This document shows, piece by piece, positions 1-12,324 of a stretch of DNA of 64,000 bases. Below the pieces are notes generated by a model that was not told the origin of the DNA, made no database searches, and worked only from the letters and a program-made list of their open reading frames with translations. The DNA comes from Eutypa lata (taxonomy: Eukaryota > Ascomycota > Sordariomycetes > Xylariales > Diatrypaceae): the NCBI GenBank assembly GCA_022661535.1, contig JAKULF010000010.1:558001-622000 (forward strand). Reading direction: 5' to 3'. The position numbers and the translations under genes are program-made. Every line of letters starts with the position of its first letter. The first letter of the stretch is position 1.

Positions 1-1986
1 AGAATCATCAACCAACACCACAAGTTTGCTTGGCGCAGAGAGTTGTTGACACTTTCTAAACAAATTAATAAAAACTTATTTAATATTAAAAAAATCGTCA
101 TTTGCTATGTTTCTTTGTCTATTACTTCGAAAATGCGAGTCAGGTCAAATTGAGGATCTAGAAGATGAAACGTTGCAAACTTGCCAGCTTCGATGCAGAT
201 CGAGATCCGCGGACCACAACAATATTAACGCGATGATCTTCCACTAGGGCTTAGGATGTGATCGTACCAATAAACGTTTAGAAAGGTAGCATTATGTAGC
301 TTACGATGTCCCCAGATAGATGTCTTCGCGTTGGCCCACTTGATCGCATCAGCTTTAGCCCTGCCCAACATATGTACCTCGCTTATCCATAATGCCGCCT
401 CATACATATGTAGAAGTTAAATCTATCTCTATGCCTCTGGAGCCTGAACCGCGGTGCTGGGTAGAGGCCACGAGGGAAGTAGTAACGGTCATTCTCGGCC
501 ACAAGTGTTCCGCTTTCAGTTTTCCGCCCTCCTTCAGTTCGGTAAACCAGGTTGTCCATAGTGCAAGTCGGCTTGAGGCGGCAATGCAGCCTTGTGGCAC
601 GTCTATCAGTGTTAGCATCGATATGTTAATCGCTACCAATCACGTATAACTAGTTGGCCCCATAGCATAGATCTAGATCTCGCGCTGCTCTCGTTTACAC
701 GCATAGCATGCATGTCACACACACTGTCTGTCACATTAAGGACCCTAGAGGGAATACCCAACTTTATCTAGACCCTTAACTGATGCTGTAGGTAGGTATC
801 TTATCTAAGTTTGCGAGTCATTATACCATCTGTGGTGGCTGTTCAGTGAATCCCTGTAATAATGCCACAACAACCAACAGTCCCGTTCCAATCTTGATAT
901 CCTATTAAGAGTCATGACTAAGGAGCTTGATCTTATAACATTACTTAATCTAACTAGGTTTATACGACCAGATGTGGCAAAGAGACAGCGAAATGCTAGG
1001 GAAAGGGCGATTCCCGACAATATGCTCGAATCTTCAGCTTTCTAGGATCATCTAGATAACAAACAAGCAGAGTCTCAATAGATGAACTAATCACTTAAGG
1101 GCCGAAAATGGGTTGTTCTCCTTTCAAAATATTCACTATGTCCAGACATGGGGCAGACCATACGGGGTGAGCCGCACTTTGTTAGGATACGTTCTCGTAG
1201 AAATATCACTGCCGTCGTCCTTGTTATCCAAGTCTTTATGATACCTATGTCACCTATTTTAAGCAGCGCTCTGCAAATATAGTAGTTTCAAATAACGGGG
1301 TTCGTCCAAGCAAACAAGCCGTCAAAACCTTGCATTATCTGACTTGCGCTTAAAATTGAAGTCTCTTCTTGCTTTGAGTTTTTGCTAATAAAACGGAGGC
1401 GATGCTATCGTTCTCTATATAAATAGATAGCTGGTGCTCTAGAGATTCCAAAAAAAAAATATGAGACTTGTAATAAGTCGGATTGAGTGAATGGTTATAT
1501 TACCATACATGCCTACTGAAGAAATATTTCTATATGAAACAAAGGTACACTGAGGTAATTCCACCTATAATAAGTTAGAAATGGGTATGGCCAATTATAA
1601 CCCCGTAGAGTCATCTAAGAATATTCTAATCGTAGATAGGACTACCATAGGAATGACATGGTATTTCTACTGAAAGTTATGCTAACATATATTAGCCATA
1701 GACAGAGAATGCCCCCTGACCATTATGGTTACACGGCAGCATCCGAGGAATTAAAGTTCGAATCGAGTTCTCATAACTGTATTGTGAAGCACTTATAAGT
1801 GTCACCATTGTTTATTATTCCTTGGATAGCCTAAACCAAGACTCCTCGTGTTTAAACTAGTACACCCGTTTGGTAGGACGTTACTCGCTATATCTTCTAA
1901 AGGCGGTCGCATCGAAAGCATGCCGAAATGTTTCGCCAGCGTCATCGACTGAAGGCCCGTCGACGAAGTCTGAGAACTACAAACAG
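1..1986. other. intergenic, no supported gene
   Basis: Moderately AT-rich, low-complexity sequence. Only short overlapping open frames occur, with no recognisable domain, plausible exon structure or RNA gene. The right edge runs into the decayed membrane-protein locus, so part of it may once have been that gene's promoter. Confidence 0.5.
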
Positions 1987-3782
1987 TCGTCATCAGAGAG
2001 CATATATATGGCCACTCTCAACCCACAATGTGTCAGTGAGGATTCGATCCTAGGCATCCCCTTACCTGAAAATTCCACCTTTGACGAGACAGTTGAAGAC
2101 TTGGCAGAGTGTCAGAAAAGTGCCGCTACTCCTAAGGAAACGCATAACCTCACTGTACACCAATCACTTGATATAGGTGGTTGCACCATCATATAATTAT
2201 TTAGGGGTTTGCTTCTTTTTCTCCCGTTTGTAGGCTTCCTCCTATACCTTTAGGGTGGTGAGGATTATATCGCTAGCGACGCACAAGCATCCGCCTTATG
2301 GAGAACCATCATGCTCAACGATTGGGGCCCTACAATCTGTCACAACATCATCGCTGGTTCTACGCACCACAACAGCGGCTCAAGCCACTATATGCACCTC
2401 CTTATTGGCTGCGCTTGTCGTAAAGCGACGGTATTCGCCGATCTCCAAGATCGCCAAGTTATCAATATTCAGGGGTATTAACGGAGGTCTACTGGATCTA
2501 CTGGGAGCCGCCCTTTCATTCAAACTGAAAGATGCCACGAGATCGTTAAAATTCGACTTATTCTCTTTAGCATTCTTTGCCCTAGCATTGTTGGCTACTC
2601 AGTTCTTCTCTACCGGTTTAATTTCTGACTTCGATACCGCCATTCTTCTCCAGTTTCCCGTTCAAACAACAAGGCATAACGTGGCATTATCGGAATCGAC
2701 ACTGAATTTTTACTTCCGTTAGCTCATATGCCAATTTCGAAAACCTTCACGACCGGCCGACGTTTGGGGAATTAAAGACTAAGTCTTCGGCAGAGCCAGA
2801 TTCTCATGAGCTCCCAGACACGATTCTCAAACAACGTGCTTTCTTACCTTACGATAAAGAAAATCAAACCGCCCTACGCTACTTTAAGGGTCCGACTGCA
2901 ATAATGACAACTAGGGTATCTTGTCTGCCCCCCACGATAGATGCTACACTCAATCCGATCTACCAAGATAGAACATTCCCTTACGGATGCATCAACGGTA
3001 GTATCTCATTTAAAGATACGTTCAGGGGGACCAACATCTCGTCTGAAATGTGTTCCTATGACACCCTGGCAAACAAGACCGTGTGCCTACCTTTCCAGTT
3101 CGCCTGTACCATTGTCAACGGATTCGCGGTCTCTGATCCCTTTTTACACTTCGCTTGTCCTTTGGAAACGACTTAGGGTAATGGTCCGGGGGTGGAACCG
3201 GGGAAATAGTATTAGTACATGTTCCCCCTGCTGGTCATGAGGATATTCAATCTCTCGAGATATTGCAGTGCTTTTCACTCGTATTATTAACATAGGTGGC
3301 CGAGCAGCCTTGGCGATCGATCTAGTACTATATGCTATCATGTCGAATTGGTACTACGACCTCTTACCGGGCATCAATGTTCCTGGCACGATTGAGACGG
3401 CATTTTCAAAGGAATGCACTTTACCCAGGCATTGGACAGGCTGCGGCGTAGTGATCGGTGTTGTTGTTATCTATCTAATGTGTGCCCTGGCCCTAACTAT
3501 TATATTGCGGTACGCCACGCACATTATTTTAGCTATATCCGTCAAGGAAACATGTGGCATTTGATCTCTCAATTAGTATCAGCGCCCATCCTAGAGTCTA
3601 ATAACGAAGCTAGAGATGGGAATATCACAAAACAGCTTGAAGAAAACGATATTCAAGTTAAGATAGGCCGGTCTAAGTCTGGTGGAGTTGGGGTAGTTAG
3701 TGCCAAGCGGAGATCAGAACGACAGGTGATGTTAACAATTGGGAGAAATTTGATGGGCAAATCGAACAATACTACCCGTTAG
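1987..3782 (+). pseudogene. decayed multi-pass membrane protein gene
   Basis: Coding fragments lie in different frames along the plus strand. One around 2330-2720 has hydrophobic helices and the motif TTAAQATICTSLLAAL. One around 2721-3176 is a probable extracellular loop with several Cys and Asn-rich sites. One around 3268-3500 has further helices, and one around 3500-3782 is a hydrophilic tail. The order resembles a large family of uncharacterised Sordariomycete membrane proteins with N-terminal helices, a Cys-bearing outer loop, a last helix and a polar tail; this match is from memory. The frame changes near 2705-2720 (TGA at 2703 in one frame, TAG at 2720 in the other) and again near 3500-3540, where the tail resumes in another frame. 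An in-frame TAG at about 2251 may replace a Trp codon. At least two frame breaks make it a pseudogene. The 5' limit is approximate. Confidence 0.6.
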
Positions 3783-4034
3783 TTAATTATTAATATCTTG
3801 TGGGTTGTTTTTTTCTCTCTTAATTGTGTAGGATTGTTTCTGCGGTCATTACTACTAAACAGTTATCATTTAATAATATGTCAAAAAGCCTTACGAAGTA
3901 CAGGGATAACTAAATGGTTCATCATGCAGTTATACCGTGGTGAAGCTTTGACCACCTAGCTTTCCACCCAAGTTACTTGGATCCAGCTTTTGATTGGGTG
4001 CATCAGAGCTCTTCGCCATTAACCAACTACATAC

Positions 4035-5764
4035 ATGAAAATCAACGACACGATAACCATCGCAAAAGCTCGAGCACTGGATCACATGGAGCGCAACGCC
4101 TGGTTTGATTTTGAATATGAATGTCCCGTCTGTGGGCTTCCTTTTCGAAGCGGCAGCAGTCAGCGGGGTTGGATTCTCGAGAATAGGGAGAACCGTGTTC
4201 CACCCGAATTCGACAACGAGGATGCAATCGCGGGGCTAGCGAAGAATGAGCTGTGGCTGAACTCGGTTACTCTTCTCTGCGATCCGGATGAAGAGATGGG
4301 ACTAGTTATGCCGTCCTTCAATTATGGAAGCCTCAGGGACTACAAGCTCAGCACCCGGCATCTCGAGACCTATACATCATCTCTACCTCTGCCTTTTCCC
4401 CTCGAGATATCATCTAGCATCGAGGAGTACGATGCGGAGCATGTAGGTGGGCCATGCTTTTGCTTCTACGAGCCTGAAGAAGGTAAGATTCAAGCGAACG
4501 TTCACAATTGGGACTTTCCCACCCCTAATTTTCGCCCGTACATACCCATACACTCTGTCTGCCTTGACATGGCCAAGCGAGTTATGAAGTCTTCGTCACA
4601 CAAACATCTCAGCAGCATGCGCAGCTTATTCCTTGCTCTGCGCTGGAGACACGCCGTATCTCAAAGATTTGGCGCATCGCGTCAGGAAGCGAATTACACG
4701 TTGGGGCCGACTTGCTGGTATCGGCCATACGGAGAGTTCTGGGAAGGCGGAGACTATTACGAAGGAGAAACTGGCAAGGCGCAGTGGCCTGGACCGACGC
4801 AGGATGCAGAGTTCAATCTGTTATACGTGAGTTGGAACACGTGTCTGTAAGCAGCTGTCTTTGCTCGTACTAATAGTCTTGTCAGACTTTCTTGAGTGAC
4901 CCCGTCGAGATTGAGAGCCTCACCGACACGCTACTTGCCAATCTAGAGCCGTGCCGGCGCGATGCGGCTGGGGATGAGGCACGCAGTCTTCAAGCCCGTT
5001 TTGCTGCTCTGCCAGCCGACATCTTCGAGATCATTATGTCATACTTTCGGTCCTTCAGGGAGTTGCCTCGAAAGGCAAATCATACGCTACCACAGCATTT
5101 CTGGAGGAATGAGCTGGCACTGGCGAGCAAGGGTCTTTTGCCTTGGCTTTGGGATATCGACTCTGACAAGGTGGCTGCTAAATCCAATGAACCCTGTCCT
5201 GGAGGGCAGGACTTCGAGTGGAACTGGGAACTTCTTGTTCGGCAGTTAAGTCGGGGTGTTGATGGGGGTATTCGCGCCGATGTCCCAGAGCACATTGACG
5301 TCTACGCATCTCGCGGCAGCCGCGGAGGATTCGACCACGAGGAGGACCTGTGGACTTGTACGGGCTACGACAATGATCTAAGACATGTGCCCAGGGGTCT
5401 GCACAATCGTCGGCGCATTTGGCAACTCCTGGAAGAGATGGCTGTGGGCGACCAACTTCCACTGGCGGGAGAACACCCTTGGGACTCGAGGTACATACCG
5501 CCAATGCAGAAATGTGTCCAGCTGCCATGGACGAAAGAGGGCGACCTCAGGACGTCTCCGATATGGCTCCCTTCGATCAACAGAGATGGCGCCTACGTAC
5601 GTAAGATTGGTGGGCATGTATATATGATAGCCAGCGAACGCCCATTGCAGTACTGGGAGACAGATGAGTTTAGAGCACTGAACGATCAGATGGATGAGCG
5701 GGTCGACATAGCGTCTGTTGCCGAAATCTTGGAAGTGATCCGCAAGCTTGGGTATCCTGTATAA
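4035..5764 (+). CDS. F-box-like protein, two exons
   Basis: Two exons (4035-4826, 4886-5764) joined by a 59-nt intron with donor GTGAGT, branch TACTAAT and acceptor GTCAG. The splice restores one frame and gives 556 residues. The N-terminal half has a CPVC pair (residues 30-33) and a later CFCF segment, and exon 2 contains an F-box-like helix set around residues 305-345 (LPADIFEIIMSYF). The layout matches a common fungal family of unknown substrate: Cys-containing N-terminus, weak F-box, then WNWELLVRQLS. F-box proteins recruit targets to SCF ubiquitin ligases, but here that is inference from a weak motif. Without splicing, the first frame ends at 4850, just inside the intron. No frame damage is seen. 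Confidence 0.8.
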
Positions 5765-7955
5765 TATACTACTTTGCAGTAGTATGCCATTATTGCTTAT
5801 CAGCATTCGCCTTGCGGTAGTACTCAATAAATCAGGACAGTTGGCCATCATTATCCCATTGTGGGCACGACAAGACCCCTTGGACTGACTAATGGACAAG
5901 CTTGAGTTAACATCAAAGACTGACATGTCCGCCATGGTCTCTATCTTTTCATGTCCCCTCCTACACCCCAACTCCCAAATTCCAATAGCGTCAAAAACAA
6001 CGACCTACGTGTCTCACAGGTCTGGATTGGGACCCATCTATTGCGATGGATAGGTAGAACTTAGTGAAGACCATAGCTGCACGACAGACAAACTAACGCC
6101 GTATCAAACGTTCGCGTTAGCAGCACTCATCGTTAGCTTACGTGTAATGTGCTGCATGAACGAGCGAAAACGACCCCTAGGACGATTAACACGCTACGGT
6201 CCCCAATTCCCTCGACATCCTTCATTAGCTTTCTAATGCCGCCTTTTAGGGAATTAAGGACATTGATGGTTCTCGATATTATGACACTGGCTAAGCCCCC
6301 TACTTACACTGTAGTTGTTAATGGTGAGTGTAATCACCCGGAGAATCTAGCTGTTGATTAAAATATTTTATAGATATGAAGGAGAAATAAAGTTACTATA
6401 CATATACACAAGGTAGTAATTATATTGACATTATACATCGACTGTAAAGTTGACGGGAAAAGCAGCTCTGCCGGTCTAAAGAACTACCCTAATAAACACG
6501 ACCCTGAATTTGCCAGGATGATTATTCGGGCGCTTCTGGATTGGCTTAGATAAGTATGTGTATATACTACTGCTGGTCTAATTATGTCTATTGAGGGCTA
6601 GCTCAACAAACCCTATAATGACAGTCTGCGATGACGACAACGGCTTTAAGTCAGCAAAGCCTAACGCGGCTCTGTCCGAGGCTAGATAGGGTCCAATAAA
6701 CCATTAGTTAGGTAGCATCATCATATGACAATTTCAGCCTTGACGGTTATTAGTAGACCTTCTGCTTCAGGTCCTCTCTTCTGATTTGACGTGCCGTTCT
6801 CCTCGCACCAAAACTTTTTTTAGGAGCCCAACGTTAGCTCGGGCAGCCTCGCAGCTGAATATGATGTAATCTGTAATACGTATGGACAACTAGTTAGATC
6901 CACTACTCTAGTCAGTCTAGTTTAGTGGCAGAGGCCAACGCTCGGCCGTATTAACGGTCGGTAATAGAAGACCGCAAGACCCCTAAGTAGGGTTAACGGA
7001 TAAATCATTCATTTTCGAATGATTGGGATTTATTCATGTATAAAACAGAACCTTTCAGGAAAAGTTCGGATTCTTTTAACGCTCGGACCTTATGGTGACC
7101 TGGTTTTTACTAGTAAAATGGCAATTATCGTAAGATTTCTAAGTGAGGTTTTCCCTACAAATTGTTAGGTAATTGCGAAAATACTTGATCTTCTAGCTAT
7201 TCTTCTTTTTTTAAATGTAAGGCATTTTTTGCTTTAAGAATTAAATAAACAAATAAGGTATTAAAAAAAGGATTAAAGTGAAGATTATATAAAAGTTGCG
7301 ATAAAAGCAAATAGCAATGAAAAATTCCGAATATTTGCGTATAAATCCGAATAAATCGAAAAATGCGAATAATTCGGTATATTTCCGAAAGATTCCGAAT
7401 AAAAGAAACCCTACCCCTAAGGGCTAAAACTAGTAGTCTGAGATGCTCTGGGGGTGTAAAGTCTTAATTGCATGCAAAGCAAAAAACAATAGTCTTGAAA
7501 AAAGATTGATCATATGAGTACGACCTTCATCCGTGTAACTTGACACGTAGAGCTTCACGACATGTACTAGAGACCATTAGTGGCTGATAATAGGAGCAAT
7601 CTACCGAACGGCGTACACAGGAGTTGGGATTTCAAGTCACATGCAATAGTATCACATATATATATATCCAATATCGTGGGGGCGGCTGAGGTCATGCGCG
7701 TAGGCAATGTGATTCATACGGGAAGAACCAATAAATAACATGAGAAACCACTGCATTCAATAAAGAATCTGAAATAAAATAAATACTGTCCGATCGTCTT
7801 TGTGTGAAGTGATTTCGTCGACTTCATCATCATGCAGGCTATCCGTCCTGACCAGCAAACCCCCTCTTTCCCCCCCTTCCAAAAATTGGTATTATGTAAC
7901 TACACAGGTAGGCAGAGATATGGTTGTGAAATGTTTTCTTTTTTTTTGCCCAGAT
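5765..7955. other. intergenic, AT-rich right half
   Basis: No gene recognised. From about 7180 to 7420 the sequence becomes strongly AT-rich and holds a cluster of degenerate CCGAATA/GCGAATA motifs on both strands (about 7325-7402), which may be the remains of a small non-coding element. The rest is featureless intergenic DNA. Confidence 0.5.
7325..7402. repeat. cluster of degenerate CCGAATA motifs
   Basis: Several copies of TTCCGAATA, ATCCGAATAAA and ATGCGAATAA occur within about 80 bases, with reverse-complement versions (ATTCGG) interleaved. The spacing is irregular. It could be the end of a degraded transposon or a simple AT-rich expansion; no coding sequence is associated. Confidence 0.4.
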
Positions 7956-9008
7956 TTACCCAGAGTACTTCCCCCGGGTCTCGCGCGTGCTCGACGAGCT
8001 CTGCGTGGTCGTCATAGCCTCCTCCCTCTCGAGCCTTCTCCTCCTCGCGAACTCGTCCAGCAGCGCGTGTATCGTCCCCAGCGGCACGTCGGCGATCATG
8101 GCGCGCAGCCGCGGCGGGAAGATGTCTGACTCGTACTCCCGGAACTCCTCCATGAAGCGGTTCAGCCGCAGCACCTGCTTCCAGCTCACTATCGCGTCGC
8201 CGACCAGGAAGGCCGGGTAGCGCCCCATCGCGATCTCCTCGAGGATCCACCGCCGCTGGAAGTACGGTCGGTTCATGAAGTCGTTGGCGCCTATCCAGTG
8301 CGGTTGCGCGAAGGCCTCTATGCCCTCGCCCGGCGATTCCCATATATGCTGTATCCGTTGAGCCCACCGGTGCTGCGGCGAGTAGTTCTCCGGGTATAGC
8401 TCCTTGTCGCCGGGGTCGCCCCAGTGATGGGGCATGGCCTCATCGATCTCCTTCAGCACCCGCAGGCCGTCGTCGGTGAACTCGCTCTTCAGGCCCAGCC
8501 AGCCTATGACCATCTTGGCGGACTTGTATATCCGACCGAGATTCTGCTTCGTCTTCTCCCGGTCGTCCTGCTGGTTGATGCACAACATGTCGATCCACAG
8601 ACGCAGGGGCGTCTCGCCCTCCAGCTCGGGGTTAGGTAGGATGGACGACACATGTCGGAGCAGATGGAGCAGCCAGCGCGGCCCCCTTCGTTCCGACCGG
8701 CGGGAGGAGCCTTGGGGCTTCACGGCGACGTTCTTCTGGATCGTCGGGAAGAAGACGGCGCGCACGTGCCGCAGGGCTTCGGCGACGTGCGATGTGATGT
8801 TGATGGGGATCCCGTCGACGGTTACCCTCTCCGTGTCGGTCTGGTCGCCGTACAGCGACGATATCGCTATGTATTCGAGGTCGTCGGTTAGAGGGAGGGT
8901 CACGAGACGGCAGACCACCTCCTCCTCGAGACTCTGAGCAGGAGCGAGCTCCAGCAGACGGAATTCCTGCTTCGACGCATTCAGGCGCTTGTATCGTAAT
9001 GTCCTCAT
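7956..9008 (-). CDS. HET domain protein, shortened C-terminus
   Basis: A 350-residue protein read from ATG at 9008, chosen because the 63 residues upstream in the same frame have no HET similarity. The HET domain is clear: a variant first block near residues 44-55 (DLEYIAISSLYGD) and the canonical second block at 137-171 (LWIDMLCINQQDD, then GRIYKSAKMVIGWLG). HET proteins mediate heterokaryon incompatibility, a cytoplasmic cell-death response to non-self fusion. Most family members exceed 500-600 residues and carry a DPRDRVY-like motif after the domain. Here the frame ends after an Arg/Glu-rich helix without it. A missed 3' intron is possible (GGTAAAT near the stop), but no convincing downstream exon was found, so truncation is more likely. 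The gene is much more GC-rich than its flanks. Confidence 0.75.
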   Translation of the reverse strand: MRTLRYKRLNASKQEFRLLELAPAQSLEEEVVCRLVTLPLTDDLEYIAISSLYGDQTDTERVTVDGIPINITSHVAEALRHVRAVFFPTIQKNVAVKPQGSSRRSERRGPRWLLHLLRHVSSILPNPELEGETPLRLWIDMLCINQQDDREKTKQNLGRIYKSAKMVIGWLGLKSEFTDDGLRVLKEIDEAMPHHWGDPGDKELYPENYSPQHRWAQRIQHIWESPGEGIEAFAQPHWIGANDFMNRPYFQRRWILEEIAMGRYPAFLVGDAIVSWKQVLRLNRFMEEFREYESDIFPPRLRAMIADVPLGTIHALLDEFARRRRLEREEAMTTTQSSSSTRETRGKYSG

Positions 9009-11096
9009 TGCTGTCGTCGTCGCCAAGGTGGTATTGACATGTGAGTAAGCAGGACCATTGTGGGGGGTAAAAGAACGATGTGTGGTGTGCAGGAAAGCGT
9101 TACATAGTTTTCCTGCACGTCGACTTTTTTGGGGTTGGTGGGTGACCGTAAGGCGCATGGGAAAGTTGTTGATCTGTGTCTGGGAGTGGATCATCAATTA
9201 CAACAACCTGGTCTACGGCCAAGCAAGGGCTATCCATGAACCCCCAGCCGACCCCATGGTACATAACCAGGACTTTCCTCTGCATCGTGAAAGTACCTTG
9301 TTGATTGGATCTCATGGGGTTGTCCTAACCGCAAGAGGGAAGATCAATCTTACCCCCTGATATGACAATGACATCCCGTGTGTCTTGACATTACTACCAC
9401 TACCTACATACACCTATGAGGTTCTGAAGCAGAACTTCAAGCCACCGAGGAGTATTCACTACAAGATTGGCAAATAATCATAAAGACGGGAAACGGGTGT
9501 CTCACTTGCTTACACTATTGTTTAGTGATAACAGACAACTCGGCCGCTTTAATGATAACTATGTAAAAGGGTGGATGGGCTGTGTTCAGCTGTGGTTGCT
9601 CTCTAGGCCTACCTAGTGATTAATTACCCTTGCCCATTTCCATGCATGGCGTAGAACGACACGATAGCTAGCGCTAGAATGTTTTTTTGAAGGAATGATA
9701 AGTTACCCCCATAGTTAACGCAATAAGAACAGGGCCTTGGGGAAGGAGATAACCGAGCGTCTACCAATAACTATTGTACCAAGCATTTTTACGTACGCAC
9801 GTTTCGGGCTTGGATACACAACACAACGTCATGCATGGCCAACTATGTAGTTAGTAGGCGCCGACATCCTTATCCCTTGCTATATTCTCATGTATGTCGG
9901 CCGTCCCATGTCGGGTTGCTCAACTGGTATTTCCGGGAAAGTGCAGGAGGGTCAGTATCATCGGCAATTGGTCCCAACAGGACGGATCGCTCTCAGCCGC
10001 CTGCATAATCGAGGTGAGTTGTGCGATCCACCTCGCTGACCTAAGCCAGTCAGCCCAGGGAAGCCAAGCCAGCATGGGTATGGTTCATGGTTCCTACATA
10101 TGCAGTCTGCAAAAACCTGTTGCTTCTTCGTACATACATACCTAGGCGTCGTTTCTTCTCGTAAGCGAGCGAGCGAGCTGGGCTCTGTTGAGCCAGGCTA
10201 TAACTAAATACGCTAACTACTGTGGTATCGAATGATTTGCAGATACTACCTCAACTTGCCCTGGCCTTGCTTACCTGCGTAAAGTGGGGGAGATGCTCCG
10301 ATTTGTCTTGATAACCGCAGCAAGCGTTCCGGTTTTGGACGAACACTAAAAGAGGGGTTCTCTGGAAATTCTCTATAACTATCTCGCAGAACATAACTCT
10401 CTCTACGTGTATATGTAGTTATATAAACATGTTATAACTAGGGGATTTACATTGGCGCATGAAAAAGAAAAGAAAAGAAAAAAAGGGGTTACGACCACGT
10501 GGTGGCGTCTTATGTGTAACAACACTTTTTATAATTAGACCTTACTTAAGCTGTCGGTAACAAAAACCCATCACCGTAGCCATCTTTGTTCGTTCACACC
10601 GTAACTTCTAGCCCGGTGAAAGGATGGGGACAGTGGGGTATGGTCATCTAGTAAAGGCCTAGTTGATGCAATCCGGTATCGCCAGCGTGATCATTCCAGG
10701 TGGGCCGGGCCTAAAACATGCTACTGTTCCCACTCACCACTACCCGCTCAGCTAAGGTGTACCAGGCTCTGCAGCGTGTCGCCCGTCTTTACGTGCATCA
10801 CATGTTTGCTTCCTCCGACCCCCAAGGGACCCCAAATGGCGGCAAATTCGGCATACATATGTAGAGTGACACAAAAAAGTGACAGCGATAATCTTCTTAG
10901 TATAGATAGTTAATGGCGTATGTGTCGGGCCACGTTTTTTCCTTAGCAGCCATAGGTGTTGTAGTATAATGACGAGAAAGTGGGGAGGAGCCCAGGCCGT
11001 CCGTCCTTTATATATTATGACGAAGCCCGGTCGAGATCTGAGCGCGCTTCCCCTGTCTAGGTTCCCTTTTTCTCTTCATCCTTGATCCTGAGCACC
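9009..11096. other. intergenic, no supported gene
   Basis: No coding exon, RNA gene or repeat family recognised. It contains a short (GCGA)n run near 10165 and an A/G-rich run near 10461-10486. The right end is presumably the terpene cyclase promoter. Confidence 0.5.
11007..11017 (+). promoter_or_regulatory. TATA-like element upstream of terpene cyclase
   Basis: TTTATATATTA lies about 80-90 bases before the ATG at 11097 in otherwise GC-richer sequence. Position and composition fit a core promoter TATA box, but this is inferred from sequence only. Confidence 0.4.
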
Positions 11097-12324
11097 ATGG
11101 GGCAGTCCTTCACCACTTTGAAACAACGGCTTAAGCCACGAAATGGCGGTCACCGGAAAATGCAGGCCAATCCTAAGCAGCTAGCGGCTCAACTGCGACC
11201 CTTGTACGCTGAGCTTCTGAGGGACCTGGGTTACACGACGGCGCCATCGCTCAGCGACGAGCGAGCCGGCGACCTGCTGGCCGTGATGTACAAGAAAGCC
11301 GTTGGGTTCGGAGTTCCGCTCGACACCCCCCTATCGGCTAAAGGCTTCCGGCTCGGCTTCTCCGAGGGCGCTGTAAGTTTTTACTCTCTCCGGTCTTTAA
11401 CCACATATTTAGTTATTTGTGTTACGTCTAACTAAAGTCCCTTTGATAGCTTGCATACCCAGATCACCCACTCGAGGTGCAAGCTTACATCGGTCTCTTC
11501 ACGTGGATCGTGGTGCAAATCGACGACGTTATAAATGATATTAAAGTGGATGCGGACGACTTCCAACGGCGCTTCTTCGCGGGAGAACGACAGACGCAGT
11601 GTCTCTTCCAGGCTTTAGCGGAGATCTTGCGCGAGGCCTACGACCACTGGGACCCGGTCTTGGCGAACATTCTCGTAACGTCCGGCCTGAATTTCGTAAC
11701 GAGTAACCTGCTGGAAACGCGAGAAGGCTTCCAGAAAATGTCCGTGACCAAAGCGGGTCGCGCGTTCCCCTACTATTACCGCGACCTAGCAGGGATCACG
11801 GAAGCGTATGCTATTTTTGGATATCCCACTGCGCTCTTCCCTGATATCGAGAATTTCCTCGAGGCTATCCCGGATATGGCCCTCTTTATTAATATTTTCA
11901 ACGATGTTATATCGTGAGTAACCTTATCAACCGCCACTGCTGTAGCCAATTGCTCCCAATGGTGCTCATTTCATTCTAACGGAATGGCAGATTTTACAAG
12001 GAAGAGTTGGCCGATGACAAGAGGAACTACATACACAACCGGGCCATGTGCGAACAGAAGAGCGCGCTGAAAGTCGTCAAGGAGGTAAAAGGCGAAGTCG
12101 TGGACTGCGTCACCCGAATCCGGACTATTCTTAAGGGGAGGGGAATTTACGCGGAGTCTTGGGAGAAGCACATGCGAGGGCATATATCCATGCATACGAC
12201 CAACCCTCGTTACAGGCTGTCGGAGTTAGGGCTGGGTGAAAAGCATCCCTTCCCTGAAGCATTATTCAAGGAGGCTGAAGCATTGGCTCGAGGTGGTGGC
12301 GGTGGCGGTAAGCAAGTGCAATGA
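11097..12324 (+). CDS. TRI5-like terpene (sesquiterpene) cyclase
   Basis: Three exons (11097-11372, 11450-11913, 11991-12324) with two 77-nt introns (GTAAGT...TAG and GTGAGT...CAG) give a 357-residue protein. It has the features of a class I terpene cyclase of the trichodiene synthase type: an Asp-rich motif DDVIND at residues 117-122, the NSE/Mg2+ motif NDVISFYKE at 243-251 (completed only by splicing intron 2), and a C-terminal NPRYRL at about 318-323 matching the family's basic RY motif. Such enzymes ionise farnesyl diphosphate in the cytosol and cyclise it. The product cannot be predicted. The N-terminal extension and the DDxxxD form differ somewhat from classical TRI5. No tailoring enzyme is immediately adjacent; the nearest P450s are a pseudogene at 23.4 kb and an intact gene at 27.5 kb. 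The Gly-rich tail after residue 345 is unusual. Confidence 0.85.

Noticed and set aside
392..649. Overlapping 85- and 79-codon frames near the left end
   Set aside because: Opposite-strand overlap without any domain, signal or flanking exon; chance frames.
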